A stretch of DNA of 64,000 bases from an uncultured bacterium. GTDB taxonomy: Bacteria; Patescibacteriota; Saccharimonadia; Saccharimonadales; Saccharimonadaceae. Positions 30,235-40,471 of the stretch are shown one piece after another. Each line of letters starts with the position of its first letter. Positions within the stretch are counted from its first letter, which is position 1. Both the position numbers and the translations under genes were made by a program. Under the pieces are notes generated by a model, which was given only the letters and a program-made list of their open reading frames with translations, did not search any database and was not told where the DNA came from. The stretch covers positions 1 to 64,000 of the forward strand of contig CAIUMO010000025.1 of NCBI GenBank assembly GCA_903900345.1, given 5' to 3'.

Positions 30235-30609
30235 ATGAGAAATTATATTGCTGCAAACGTTGATGAATATATTGCCAGTGCTGAACCGGCAGCTGGTCCG
30301 CTACTAAAATCTCTTCGCGAATTAGTAAAATTAACAATTCCCAAGACCGAAGAAGGGATTAGTTGGGGTGTGCCGTTTTATAAATATCATGGCCTGTTGG
30401 CTGGCTTTTCGGTTTTTACAAGTCATGTTAGTTTTGGTCTAGCCTTTGCATTGGACGATGAAATTCGTGTCAAATTAGCAGAAAAAGGTTATAAAACTGG
30501 TAGCAAAACTATCCAAATCAAATTCGATCAATCGTTGCCGACTGTCGAAATAAAACAGATTCTAATCGCTCGTGCCAAAATTAATGAAGCCAAAAAAGTT
30601 ATCAAATAG
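30235..30609 (+). CDS. DUF1801-family protein
   Basis: NVDEYIASAEPAAGPLLKSLRELVKLTIP, GVPFYKYHG; AAAGGAGG SD. Confidence 0.82.
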   Translation: MRNYIAANVDEYIASAEPAAGPLLKSLRELVKLTIPKTEEGISWGVPFYKYHGLLAGFSVFTSHVSFGLAFALDDEIRVKLAEKGYKTGSKTIQIKFDQSLPTVEIKQILIARAKINEAKKVIK

Positions 30610-30618
30610 ACCAACAGA

Positions 30619-31602
30619 TTACTTAATAATCAATAAAATCAAAAGCATGGCACTGATGACAAATGAAACGGCGCCACCAACTAAAAACATTGTACGAAAT
30701 ATCTTGGTCGAAAGTACTGCTACTTTGTCAAAATCAATTATGTCTATAGCTGTTAATAATTCATCTTTATTTTTAATCTTGCTGGAGTAGCCTATGTTGT
30801 CTGATACGAAATGTTGAGCGTATGGAAAACATACGATTTGTGAAGGTTGGTTGGTGAATAATCCAGGATACCAGGAATTAATCTGTAAATTAACTGTCGG
30901 AATATTAAGGGCTTTTTCGACTTCGCAAGGCTCAAATTTAAGTGAAAAAATATCAGCGCCGTTTTCAGATAAAACTCGACCATAACCAACCGACAGGTTG
31001 CCTTCCAGCCATAATCGCTGGTCTAGATTGGTCATTTTGCCAGATTCAACATTGGCGTCAAATGCTAATCCGCGGCTGTTATCATCGCGTTTGATATCAA
31101 CAAATAATGTACCACGGTGATTAATAGTTATGACTGATTTGCTGCTGTTGGGTGACCGTAGGCCATTTTTCTTGTCATAGCTGATAGTATCGGTGTCGTA
31201 ATCAACGATTATCCAACTCAGTAGGCCTGACTTTTGATCTTCGGCGATAATATAAAATTCAGTCCGAGCGCCCCAAAAAGCGCTGGTGTGGGCGCGAAAA
31301 CAACCAAAGATGCAGTAATACTTTGGTTCGTCGGTGTCGAAAATCTTGGTTTTTACCAGCTCAAAACCATCTGGCAATAATGATTTGGCCTTGTCGATGT
31401 CGGCGATTTCATAGCATAAAAAGCTACTGTATGGTTCGACTACGAACCCCATATAGGGAATTTTGTTAGATGATGATTTGATCAATTTAGCTTGGATAAA
31501 CCTGGGTAGCAAACGGTTAAATGATTGAATAAAATGTAGCGTACCAACACTAATTGGGTCAATTAAACGTTCGACACCTTTGGCAAAGTTATTCTGGCTC
31601 AT
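30619..31602 (-). CDS. Hypothetical protein with C-terminal TM anchor
   Basis: Intact ORF, C-terminal hydrophobic segment. Confidence 0.6.
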   Translation of the reverse strand: MSQNNFAKGVERLIDPISVGTLHFIQSFNRLLPRFIQAKLIKSSSNKIPYMGFVVEPYSSFLCYEIADIDKAKSLLPDGFELVKTKIFDTDEPKYYCIFGCFRAHTSAFWGARTEFYIIAEDQKSGLLSWIIVDYDTDTISYDKKNGLRSPNSSKSVITINHRGTLFVDIKRDDNSRGLAFDANVESGKMTNLDQRLWLEGNLSVGYGRVLSENGADIFSLKFEPCEVEKALNIPTVNLQINSWYPGLFTNQPSQIVCFPYAQHFVSDNIGYSSKIKNKDELLTAIDIIDFDKVAVLSTKIFRTMFLVGGAVSFVISAMLLILLIIK

Positions 31603-31741
31603 TTTTATTTAGTCCGCCAATTATTTTAAGTGATAGGTTAATTCTATATGAAAAGGGTAATCTTTTAAAGCTTATACTTAATTATGTAATCTAGCTTAAA
31701 AACGTTGTATAATTGTTGATATTGAAACTTGGGGGGGGATT

Positions 31742-33424
31742 GTGAAAAAAAAGACTAAGTCCAAGTCTGGGACTCAAAGCGACGAACAGTCGAACTCTTT
31801 AAAATTGGATCAACCTGATTCAAAGGCGAAATCTAAAAAGTCTATCTTAAGTGTTGTTTTACATCATAAAAGGTATTGGTTGCTACCCATTTTAATAGTT
31901 TTAATAGCCTATCTGGGCTGGTATTTATCGCAAACTTGGTTGGTCCGAACGACTTTTTCGCAGGCCGTAACTTATCCGAAAGTTTCGGTTTTGGGCACTA
32001 ATGTCGGTGATTTGAGTGCTAGTAAGCTCAACGACAAACTGACAGAATTAAAAACTAAGTTCGAAGCCAAAAAGGTTACTTTGGTGAACGGTAAAAGCCA
32101 ATGGGTTTTTGATGCTAATAAACTAGGCGCAACTGTTGATGTTAAAGCTACCAGCCAGGCAATCTTGCATCTTAATAAACTTAGTATTGTCGACAAATAT
32201 CGTTTAATGACCGGTAAGATTAGTTCAGTTATAGAGCCTATACTATTAGTTGATAATGACACTTGCGTTAAAGCCTTGTCGGTTATACCATCCGTCCAAA
32301 TCGAGTCCAAGGATGCCTCAGTTTATTTTGATCAGACTGCAAAAATACAGCCAGATCAGCCAGGCAGTAAATTCAATGCTGTTTTAACCTGTCAAGAACT
32401 ACCTAGGTTAATCAAAACCGAGTCGTTTACTACAAATGTTGCGTTAGATATTATTCCGGCTAACCTCACCAAAGCTGATCTTGAATCCAAATTACCTCAA
32501 ATACAGTCAATGGTTGGCAAGCCGCTATCTTTAAAGAGCGGTACCTACCAGCTAACTCAAACGCCAGAACAGCTTTTGGCTTTGTTGGATATATCCAAGC
32601 AAGGCTCTGACGTACATGTGGATTGGTCTTCGGGTAAATTAGATACTCTTGTTAGCGGTATTGCGTCTAAAGTTAATACCTATAACAGTAGTCCGGCTCT
32701 AGGCTCTTGCCAGAAATTAGTCAGTGTTGGCGGCAATTGGTTAGATCAATCAGCTACGAAGAAGATATTTACAAATCTTGGGACTAATAGTTCACGTAGC
32801 TATAACTTATCGGTTGTTTCGCATGAGTCCAGTGTTAGCACTATTTCGCCGGTAGCCGCCGGTAGCAAAGGTGTAATATATTTAACTTTTGATGACGGAA
32901 TGACATATGGCAACCAGATTATGAATTACGCTGCTTGTTACGGCGTAAAAATTACGTTTTTCGAGATCGGTGAAAGGGCAGCTGGTACTGATGCCGCCGC
33001 TCTTCGTCGAGCAATCGCCGAAGGTCACTCTGTTCAGTCGCACGGACATTATCATGCTATGTATGACTATGGCGCACGTAGTTACGACTGGCAATATAAT
33101 GATTTAAACCAATCGATTACTGACATTATGGATATTGCTGGCGTAAGGCCAACTTATTTTCGTCCACCTGGTGGTAATCGTAGCTCAACAACTTATGACG
33201 CCGCCGGTGCTAACGGTTTGAAAGTAATTCTATGGGGTGTATCTTCTGCTGATGCAACAGTTGGGGGAATTAGCTCGGCAACTACTTGTGCCAACGTTTT
33301 GGCTGGCGCTTATCCTGGGGCTAGTGTTTTGATGCATTCTACAAAACAAAGTACCGCAAACGCTGTTCCTTGTATAATCGAAGGTCTGGCGGCTAGAGGC
33401 TACAGTATGCAGGCCTTACGTTAG
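31742..33424 (+). CDS. Membrane-anchored polysaccharide deacetylase (NodB) with N-terminal PG-binding/VanW-like repeats
   Basis: N-term TM; YLTFDDGMTYG, QSHGHYH, RPPGGNRSST. Confidence 0.85.
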   Translation: MKKKTKSKSGTQSDEQSNSLKLDQPDSKAKSKKSILSVVLHHKRYWLLPILIVLIAYLGWYLSQTWLVRTTFSQAVTYPKVSVLGTNVGDLSASKLNDKLTELKTKFEAKKVTLVNGKSQWVFDANKLGATVDVKATSQAILHLNKLSIVDKYRLMTGKISSVIEPILLVDNDTCVKALSVIPSVQIESKDASVYFDQTAKIQPDQPGSKFNAVLTCQELPRLIKTESFTTNVALDIIPANLTKADLESKLPQIQSMVGKPLSLKSGTYQLTQTPEQLLALLDISKQGSDVHVDWSSGKLDTLVSGIASKVNTYNSSPALGSCQKLVSVGGNWLDQSATKKIFTNLGTNSSRSYNLSVVSHESSVSTISPVAAGSKGVIYLTFDDGMTYGNQIMNYAACYGVKITFFEIGERAAGTDAAALRRAIAEGHSVQSHGHYHAMYDYGARSYDWQYNDLNQSITDIMDIAGVRPTYFRPPGGNRSSTTYDAAGANGLKVILWGVSSADATVGGISSATTCANVLAGAYPGASVLMHSTKQSTANAVPCIIEGLAARGYSMQALR

Positions 33425-33508
33425 AGTTGGAAAAACCAAACTAAAATTCTAGAGTATTTGCAACAATCTAAAAAGCTAGACTAGGCATAAGAGTATAATT
33501 ATATATAG

Positions 33509-33871
33509 ATGAAAGATCTAACTCCAGAAGAAAAGAAGGTGATTATCGATAAGGGTACGGAAGCGCCTTTTACTGGAGAATATGTCTATACTATGGATCC
33601 TGGAGTGTATGTTTGTCGCCAATGTGGTAAGCCACTCTATCAGTCTGAAGACAAGTTTTAATCTGATTGTGGCTGGCCTAGTTTTGATGACGAGATTACT
33701 GGCGCTGTTAATAAAAGTCTAGACGCAGATGGCGTTAGAACCGAAATAGCCTGTGCCAATTGTGGTGCTCATTTGGGCCATCTATTCTTAGGTGAAAAGT
33801 TTACAGAAAAGAATGCCCGTTACTGTGTTAATTCGATATCAATGAAATCCTCAGTAGGTTTGGGCAATTAG
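33509..33871 (+). pseudogene. msrB: Peptide-methionine (R)-S-oxide reductase with in-frame TAA at 33659-33661
   Basis: [46 protein letters not shown]...[12 protein letters not shown]...[12 protein letters not shown]. Confidence 0.88.
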
Positions 33872-33935
33872 CCATTTTTTGCTATAATATGAAAAGTACG
33901 ATTATTCATATCTGATTAAATAAATAGGGGGTTAA

Positions 33936-35624
33936 ATGGTAAAATCACAAGTTGTTAAAGTTCCGAAAAAGGAGTCTTTCTTTAAAAAGTGGGGACCAGT
34001 CTTTGTTCTTAGTTTGGCACTAGCAATCATTTTGATTGATGCTACGTTATTGAATGTATCACTGGGTGTCATTATTAAATCTCTGAAGACTGACATTCAA
34101 AGCCTACAGTGGGTGATCACGGCTTATTCGTTGACGATAGCCGCCTTAACGATTACAGGTGGTCGACTGGGCGATTTATTTGGTCGCAAAAAGATGTTTA
34201 TTATTGGCGCTGCATTATTTGCTGTCGGTTCATTTATTGCTTCAATTAGTACTAATGTTGGCATGATGATTATTGGTGAATCGATTATTGAGGGTATCGG
34301 CGCGGCGTTAATGATGCCAGCAACGGCATCGATTTTAGTGTCAAAATATAAAGGTCGTGATCGTGGCATTGCTTTTGGTATCTGGGGTGGTGTGGCCGGC
34401 GCGGCGACGGCTGTTGGCCCACTTTTGGGTGGTTATTTAACAACTAAATTCGAATGGCAATGGGGTTTTAGGATTAATGTTGTCATTGCTTTAATCTTAA
34501 TAATTGGCTCGGTCGTTATTAAAGAATATCGCGAAAAAGTTGAAAAGCCATCTTTGGACTTTGTTGGTGTCATACTGTCGTCAACTGGAATGTTGGCGTT
34601 GGTTTACGGTATTATTGAAGCTTCAACTTATGGCTGGTGGTTAGCTAAAACACCTTTCATTGCCTTTGGCCAAACTTATGGACTTTGGGGTTATTCAATT
34701 ACGCCTTTTGCGATTTTTATAGGCGCACTTATATTATCGCTATTTATGATGTGGGAAAAAAGAATCGAAAGACTTGGTAAGACACCGCTAGTGTCATTAC
34801 ATTTGTTTAGCAACAAGCAATATGTATCGAGTGTGACGACAACGGCTTTGTTCTCGTTAGTCCAAGCCGGTCTTATCTTTTCAGTGCCTGTGTTCTTACA
34901 GGCTGTTCGTGGTGCGACTCCTTTCGAAACAGGTTTAGCTATGCTGCCACTATCAATCATGGCCTTTATCACTGCTCCAATTGCCGGCTATTTGTCGCAT
35001 AAAATTCCGCCAAAAGTATTAGTCCAGATTGGACTAGCTTCTTTCTTGGTTGGTTACGGTGTCCTGTACCTAGTTTTGAACGTCAATACAGTGGCTAGTG
35101 ATATGGTGATTCCATTTGGAATTATGGGTCTTGGTATGGGTATGATGATGTCTTCAATTAGCAATTTGGCGTTATCGGCTGTTTCACCAGAACAATCAGG
35201 CGAGGCATCGGGTGTTAATAATACGCTGCGTCAAATCGGTTCAACTCTAGGCACGGCAGTCATTGGTGCAGTCATGTTGACGACGGTTTCAACGAGTTTA
35301 ACAGCAGGCATCAATAGCAGTACGGTAATTCCTAGTGGTCTGAAACAAACTATCAGTAAAGTAGCTTCTGCGCAGACCTCTAACGTTGAGTTTGGCAGTG
35401 GTGTGCAACTCCCAACCTCCATGCCGGCCGAAATTAAAACTGAAATTAACACCAAGATTAAGCCGGTCGCTATCACTGACGGCAATAAACAATCCCTGGC
35501 TTATGCTATATCTTTTGGCATAGTGGCTTTGATATCTACAATTTGGTTACCGAGTGGTACTCATGTTGAATTTGAGAAAAATTTGGCAGATAAGAAAAGT
35601 AAAATTATAAAAGCAAAGGCCTAA
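33936..35624 (+). CDS. MFS transporter, DHA2 (EmrB/QacA) type
   Basis: GGRLGDLFGRKKMFIIGAALF, LQWVITAYSLTIAAL, 14 TM. Confidence 0.92.
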   Translation: MVKSQVVKVPKKESFFKKWGPVFVLSLALAIILIDATLLNVSLGVIIKSLKTDIQSLQWVITAYSLTIAALTITGGRLGDLFGRKKMFIIGAALFAVGSFIASISTNVGMMIIGESIIEGIGAALMMPATASILVSKYKGRDRGIAFGIWGGVAGAATAVGPLLGGYLTTKFEWQWGFRINVVIALILIIGSVVIKEYREKVEKPSLDFVGVILSSTGMLALVYGIIEASTYGWWLAKTPFIAFGQTYGLWGYSITPFAIFIGALILSLFMMWEKRIERLGKTPLVSLHLFSNKQYVSSVTTTALFSLVQAGLIFSVPVFLQAVRGATPFETGLAMLPLSIMAFITAPIAGYLSHKIPPKVLVQIGLASFLVGYGVLYLVLNVNTVASDMVIPFGIMGLGMGMMMSSISNLALSAVSPEQSGEASGVNNTLRQIGSTLGTAVIGAVMLTTVSTSLTAGINSSTVIPSGLKQTISKVASAQTSNVEFGSGVQLPTSMPAEIKTEINTKIKPVAITDGNKQSLAYAISFGIVALISTIWLPSGTHVEFEKNLADKKSKIIKAKA

Positions 35625-35629
35625 ATAAA

Positions 35630-35854
35630 ATGTTTCACGACAAGCCACAAATTTGGGGAGTGACAACCGTAGGTGAGCGTGGTCAGGTTGTTATCCCCGC
35701 TAGGGCTCGTGAAGAAATGCAGCTTGAAAAAGGTGACAAATTAGTTGTAATTTCAAAAGGTAAAAAATTAATTGGTTTTGTCAAAGAATCCGAAATAACT
35801 GGCATGCTGAAATCTTGGTTAAGTGAAATCGAAGGAATGAAGCCAGAATCGTAA
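35630..35854 (+). CDS. AbrB/SpoVT/MazE-type DNA-binding protein
   Basis: TTVGERGQVVIPARAREEMQLEKGDKLVVISKGKKLIGF. Confidence 0.9.
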   Translation: MFHDKPQIWGVTTVGERGQVVIPARAREEMQLEKGDKLVVISKGKKLIGFVKESEITGMLKSWLSEIEGMKPES

Positions 35855-35877
35855 TTAATTAGACTATAATAGAACTT

Positions 35878-38301
35878 ATGATTAAAGGTCTATCATTTAA
35901 AGAAGTAAAAAAAATAAAAAAACAATTTGGCCCGAATGAACTACAAGACGATCTAGGTAGAAGTAAAACTCTGTTAGCATTTTTGGCTCGATTCAAAAAT
36001 CCATTAGTCATTATCCTGCTTTTGGCTGCTACTTTGTCACTATTTTTTGGTGATCGAGCTAGCTTCTTTATCATTATCGCCATTGTGATGTTGAGTGTTG
36101 GTTTGGATTTTTTGAATACCTATCGTTCACAAAAGGCTGCCGAGGCTTTAAAGGATAAAGTTCGGGTGAGAGCCCATGTCATACGCGAAGGCAAAGAGCA
36201 TTTGGTCGCTGTTAGTGAGCTAGTGCCAGGTGATATTGTCATGTTATCGGCTGGTAAAGTTATTCCGGCTGATGGTGTCATGGTTGAAGGCAAAGACTTG
36301 TTTACGAACGAGGCGGCTTTGACTGGCGAATCTTTTCCTCAAGGTAAGCCAGTTGGCGCTGAAGTCTTCATGGGCAGCGGTGTTGTTAGCGGATCTGGTT
36401 TGATGCGTATAGTTCAAACAGGTAAGTCGACCAAGTTTGCCCACATTGCCAAAGCCCTACAATCGGCTAGACGTGAAACTGAATTCGAACGCGAGATAAA
36501 AGAATTTAGTGTTCTAATTATTAAGATCACCTTCTTTTTAGTTGTTTTTGTTTTAGTTGTTAATATTTTATTCCAACGTAATTTGCTGGAATCAGTTTTG
36601 TTTAGTTTAGCATTGGCGGTTGGTTTAACGCCGGAATTATTGCCACTCATTATAACTTTGAACTTAACCAAAGGTTCGCTCAAAATGGCTAAAGAGGGCG
36701 TGATAGTTAAACAGTTGTCGGCTGTTCAAAACTTTGGCAGTATGGATGTTTTATGTACTGACAAGACTGGTACCTTAACTGAAGACAAGATTACTTTAGT
36801 GAAATATATCGACGGCAAGAATAGTAATTCCGACGAGGTGCTGAAACTGGGTTATTTAGCCAGCTCGTTCTCGACCAGTTTTAGAAATCCACTTGATAGT
36901 GCCGTCAGGGCTCACTCTGGTGTTGATATATCAATGTTTGAAAAGGTGGACGAGATTCCTTTTGATTTTGAACGTAAGCGTGAAGCGGTTGTCGTCCATC
37001 ATACACACCAACAGCAGCGTTTTTTGATAGTTGAGGGTGCGCCTGAAGAGATTTTAAAGATCTCGACTACTTATGGATCTGATCATATTCACTTGGACGG
37101 TGAACTTAGACAGACTATTCAGTCAACCTATGATCAGCTTAGTCGTGATGGTTTTAGGGTGATGGCGGTCGCATCAAAACAAATTGAACCAGAAAAGCAT
37201 TACGAACCAGAGGATGAGAATAAGCTGTCGTTTTATGGATTCTTGGCCTTTTTGGATCCAGCCAAAGATTCAGTCTCGGAGACATTGGAACGGATGCGCA
37301 CTATGGGCATTAATATTAAAATTATTACTGGCGACAATGCCTATGTAACTGAAAAAATCGCTCACGATATTAAGTTGCCAATTGACGGCATAATAACGGG
37401 TGATGAAATTGATAAATTATCAGCTCGAGAAGTTGCCATCATCGTCGAGAAGACAACTATTTTTGCCAGAGTTAATCCCGAACAAAAGATGCAGATTATT
37501 CAAGCTTTGCAATCCAATGGCCATATCGTTGGCTATATGGGTGATGGTATTAATGATGCACCAAGTTTGCGGGCAGCTGATGTTAGCGTATCGGTCAATA
37601 ATGCGGTTGATGTCGCCAAAGATGCAGCCGACTTTATTTTACTACGCAAAAATTTACACGAGTTAATCAATGGTGTTGTTGAGGGTCGTAAGACCTTTGC
37701 CAATACTATGAAGTATTTACGTATGAGCCTTAGCTCTAATTTTGGCAACATGTTTTCAATGGCCGGCGCCTCGTTATTTTTGCCGTATTTGCCGATGTTG
37801 GCGACTCAAATCTTACTTAATAATTTATTATATGACGCATCGCAATTTGCGATTCCACTTGATAACGTTGATGAATCCGAAGTCTTAAAACCACACAAAT
37901 TAAGTATCCCTGATATCAAGAAGTTCATGTGGTCGTATGGGTTGCTAAGCTCGTTATTTGACTTTACAACGTTTGGTTTGCTGCTGTTCGTATTTAAGGC
38001 TGATGAACCAACTTTTCAAGCTGGTTGGTTTTTAGAGTCGATGATGACACAAGTGTTTGTCGTTTACGTGATTCGTACAAAATTAATTCCGTTCAAACAA
38101 AGCCGTCCGTCTGCAATGCTTGTTGTCAGCACATTATTGGTTGTATTGGCGGCTTTGTTGGCTATTTTGTTACCAATACGTACGATATTTCATTTCGGCT
38201 TACTGCTACCAGTCCAAATCGGTAGCCTGGCTGGATTGGTATTTATCTACTTATTGCTGGCTGAGATTATTAAGAAAAAGGTTTACAGTAGCAAGAAGTA
38301 A
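35878..38301 (+). CDS. P-type cation-transporting ATPase (magnesium-translocating-like)
   Basis: LCTDKTGTLTED, TGESFPQGKP, GDGINDAPSLRAADV. Confidence 0.92.
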   Translation: MIKGLSFKEVKKIKKQFGPNELQDDLGRSKTLLAFLARFKNPLVIILLLAATLSLFFGDRASFFIIIAIVMLSVGLDFLNTYRSQKAAEALKDKVRVRAHVIREGKEHLVAVSELVPGDIVMLSAGKVIPADGVMVEGKDLFTNEAALTGESFPQGKPVGAEVFMGSGVVSGSGLMRIVQTGKSTKFAHIAKALQSARRETEFEREIKEFSVLIIKITFFLVVFVLVVNILFQRNLLESVLFSLALAVGLTPELLPLIITLNLTKGSLKMAKEGVIVKQLSAVQNFGSMDVLCTDKTGTLTEDKITLVKYIDGKNSNSDEVLKLGYLASSFSTSFRNPLDSAVRAHSGVDISMFEKVDEIPFDFERKREAVVVHHTHQQQRFLIVEGAPEEILKISTTYGSDHIHLDGELRQTIQSTYDQLSRDGFRVMAVASKQIEPEKHYEPEDENKLSFYGFLAFLDPAKDSVSETLERMRTMGINIKIITGDNAYVTEKIAHDIKLPIDGIITGDEIDKLSAREVAIIVEKTTIFARVNPEQKMQIIQALQSNGHIVGYMGDGINDAPSLRAADVSVSVNNAVDVAKDAADFILLRKNLHELINGVVEGRKTFANTMKYLRMSLSSNFGNMFSMAGASLFLPYLPMLATQILLNNLLYDASQFAIPLDNVDESEVLKPHKLSIPDIKKFMWSYGLLSSLFDFTTFGLLLFVFKADEPTFQAGWFLESMMTQVFVVYVIRTKLIPFKQSRPSAMLVVSTLLVVLAALLAILLPIRTIFHFGLLLPVQIGSLAGLVFIYLLLAEIIKKKVYSSKK

Positions 38302-38351
38302 CGAAGTGTTTTTAAGATAGCGCAATATGGACAAGAGTGATCTCATTATTT

Positions 38352-38768
38352 TCATCCTTTCGCGCATTTTTTGCAGGTGCCAGTAATTAATAATTGTCCC
38401 GATATTTTGCAGCCATCGATTGTCGATTCTAGAATTGGAATAATTTTGTTTTTAATGTCCGTATCGTGTAAACGTCCGCAAGTTGAACATTGAAAGTGGT
38501 CATGTAGTTTGGTATTGGCATCATAACGCATTGAGCCACTGTTGTTAGTTGGAGCAATTGCGATCGTGCCACGTGATGCAAGACGGGCAGTGGCGCGGTG
38601 GACGGTAGTAGCGCTCAGGTCGGGGAATGACTGCCGCAAAGCAAGTAATAATTCGGCATTTGTAGCGTGACCAAGCTTGCGAAGAGTTCCTTCGATTGAT
38701 TGGCAGTATTTAGTTTGTCTTTGATCAGTTGACGATAAAATCATGCTAATTATTATATATAATATCAT
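38352..38768 (-). CDS. Fur-family transcriptional regulator
   Basis: LSATTVHRATARLASRGTI, DHFQCSTCGRLHD, CKKC. Confidence 0.85.
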   Translation of the reverse strand: MILYIIISMILSSTDQRQTKYCQSIEGTLRKLGHATNAELLLALRQSFPDLSATTVHRATARLASRGTIAIAPTNNSGSMRYDANTKLHDHFQCSTCGRLHDTDIKNKIIPILESTIDGCKISGQLLITGTCKKCAKG

Positions 38769-38827
38769 TGCTAATGTAAATTATTTACATTAGAATAGGA
38801 TAAAAGATAACATAAAAATGGAGTTTT

Positions 38828-39088
38828 ATGAGTAGAGTATTTATTGATGTACGCGAACCATTTGAATTTGCAACCGGACACGTCAAAGGGGCAATCAATA
38901 TCCCACCATCAAGGTTGATGGCTGGCGATAAAAGGCTAAATGACATTCCCAAAGATGCTGAAATTATTCTATATTGTCGTTCAGGCAGCCGATCAGGTGT
39001 CAGCGCGCATATCATGAAGTCGATGGGCTATACCAATATTACAAACGGCATCAATAAAGACCAAGTCCGCGCTAGATATGGCCTTTAA
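38828..39088 (+). CDS. Rhodanese-like protein
   Basis: FIDVREPFEFATGHVKGAINIPPSRL, ILYCRSGSRSGVSAHIM. Confidence 0.93.
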   Translation: MSRVFIDVREPFEFATGHVKGAINIPPSRLMAGDKRLNDIPKDAEIILYCRSGSRSGVSAHIMKSMGYTNITNGINKDQVRARYGL

Positions 39089-39181
39089 TCGCGGTTGATC
39101 ACTAAGGAATTAAAGTTTAAGCTTTTTGTCATATTTAGTGTTAATATGAAAATAAGTAAACTATAACTAGGGAGTCATCAA

Positions 39182-39505
39182 ATGCAAAAACGTAATCTGA
39201 TAGCAGTGTTATTATTACCTCTTATCACATTTGGCATTTATTCGTTGTATTGGGCAGTGACAACTAAGGGTGAAATGAATAAACTTGGCGAGGAAGTCCC
39301 TACGGCCTGGATTTGGCTGATTCCATTTGTTGGCCAACTTTGGTGGTTCTGGAAATATTCTGAAGCTGTCGAACATGTCACTCACGAAAAGTTGACTGGT
39401 ATCGTATCATTCTTATTGGTATTTTTCTTAGGTACTGTTGGGTTCGCTATTATTCAAGACGCTTTCAACAAGGTTGATGCTGTTGCGCCAAAAGTCGCTG
39501 TTTAA
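39182..39505 (+). CDS. DUF4234-like membrane protein
   Basis: LPLITFGIYSLYWAVTTKGEMNKLG. Confidence 0.75.
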   Translation: MQKRNLIAVLLLPLITFGIYSLYWAVTTKGEMNKLGEEVPTAWIWLIPFVGQLWWFWKYSEAVEHVTHEKLTGIVSFLLVFFLGTVGFAIIQDAFNKVDAVAPKVAV

Positions 39506-39533
39506 TAAGCATTCCAATATACGATATAACCAT

Positions 39534-40385
39534 ATGAGACATCGTAGTCGTCTAATAAAAGGCATCCAGACAAAACAGCTCTGGGCTATAATTGGTGCTA
39601 TCTTATTGCTCGTAGCGATTGAAATATTAATACTCATTTTCTTTCCTGTTAAGGGCGGCAGTGGCGCCAATATCTCTGGTGCAGAAACGACTCAGCCGAT
39701 CGTGATTTCACTAGCAGCGATTCCAAATGATTTAGATCAAAAATCAGCTAAACCGTTGCCTGAATTTGTACCAGACTTTACAATACCGCCGATAGCTAAC
39801 GGTATGGCGCCAGTTATTACTAATTTTTCGACCAAACAAAAAGTGGTTTTTTTGACAATCGATGACGGGGCTTATAAGGACCAATCAGCGGTTGATATGA
39901 TCAAGCAGAATGGGATTAAGGCCTCTCTATTTTTATCGAAAACATTTATTTCTAGCAATCCTGATTTCTTCAAGCAGATTATCGATATAGGATCGCTAGT
40001 CGAAAACCATACGATTGGTCATGATACACATATGGTAACGAATCAGGGCTATCAACAGCAAAAGGATGAGATATGTGGTATGGCTGACTATGAATTAGCT
40101 CGTTATGGTCGACGTCCAATCTTTTTTCGCCCACCAGGCGGAGCTTACTCTGATACGATGCGCCAAGCAGCAGCAGCTTGTGGTATGAAGGCGGTTGTCA
40201 CCTGGATAGCTAAAGTCAATGGTGGTTCGATGCAATATCAGATAGGTAATCATTTGCGTCCTGGTGATATTGTCTTGATGCATTTTAGACCTGAATTCAA
40301 GCAGGACATGCAGGCCTTTATTGACGCTCAAAATGCCGCCGGGCTTCACACTGAACTACTGGAAGATTTAACGACAGTTAATTAA
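39534..40385 (+). CDS. Membrane-anchored polysaccharide deacetylase (start refined to MRHRSRL)
   Basis: FLTIDDGAYKDQS, ENHTIGHDTH, FRPPGGAYSD. Confidence 0.88.
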   Translation: MRHRSRLIKGIQTKQLWAIIGAILLLVAIEILILIFFPVKGGSGANISGAETTQPIVISLAAIPNDLDQKSAKPLPEFVPDFTIPPIANGMAPVITNFSTKQKVVFLTIDDGAYKDQSAVDMIKQNGIKASLFLSKTFISSNPDFFKQIIDIGSLVENHTIGHDTHMVTNQGYQQQKDEICGMADYELARYGRRPIFFRPPGGAYSDTMRQAAAACGMKAVVTWIAKVNGGSMQYQIGNHLRPGDIVLMHFRPEFKQDMQAFIDAQNAAGLHTELLEDLTTVN

Positions 40386-40471
40386 AGCTAGCCCTTATCA
40401 AGTTCAGTAATAAATGTTATAATCACCATAATGTGTAAATTGCCTTGAGACGGGCAATAACACCTTATATA

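Noticed and set aside
33509-33871. Stop-codon recoding (selenocysteine or alternative code) in msrB
   Set aside because: The codon is TAA, not TGA, it does not replace the catalytic Cys, and TAA ends many other genes here
35630-35854. AbrB/MazE-like gene as antitoxin of a toxin-antitoxin pair
   Set aside because: No toxin-sized partner adjacent; neighbours are an MFS transporter and a P-type ATPase. Same for 42907-43146
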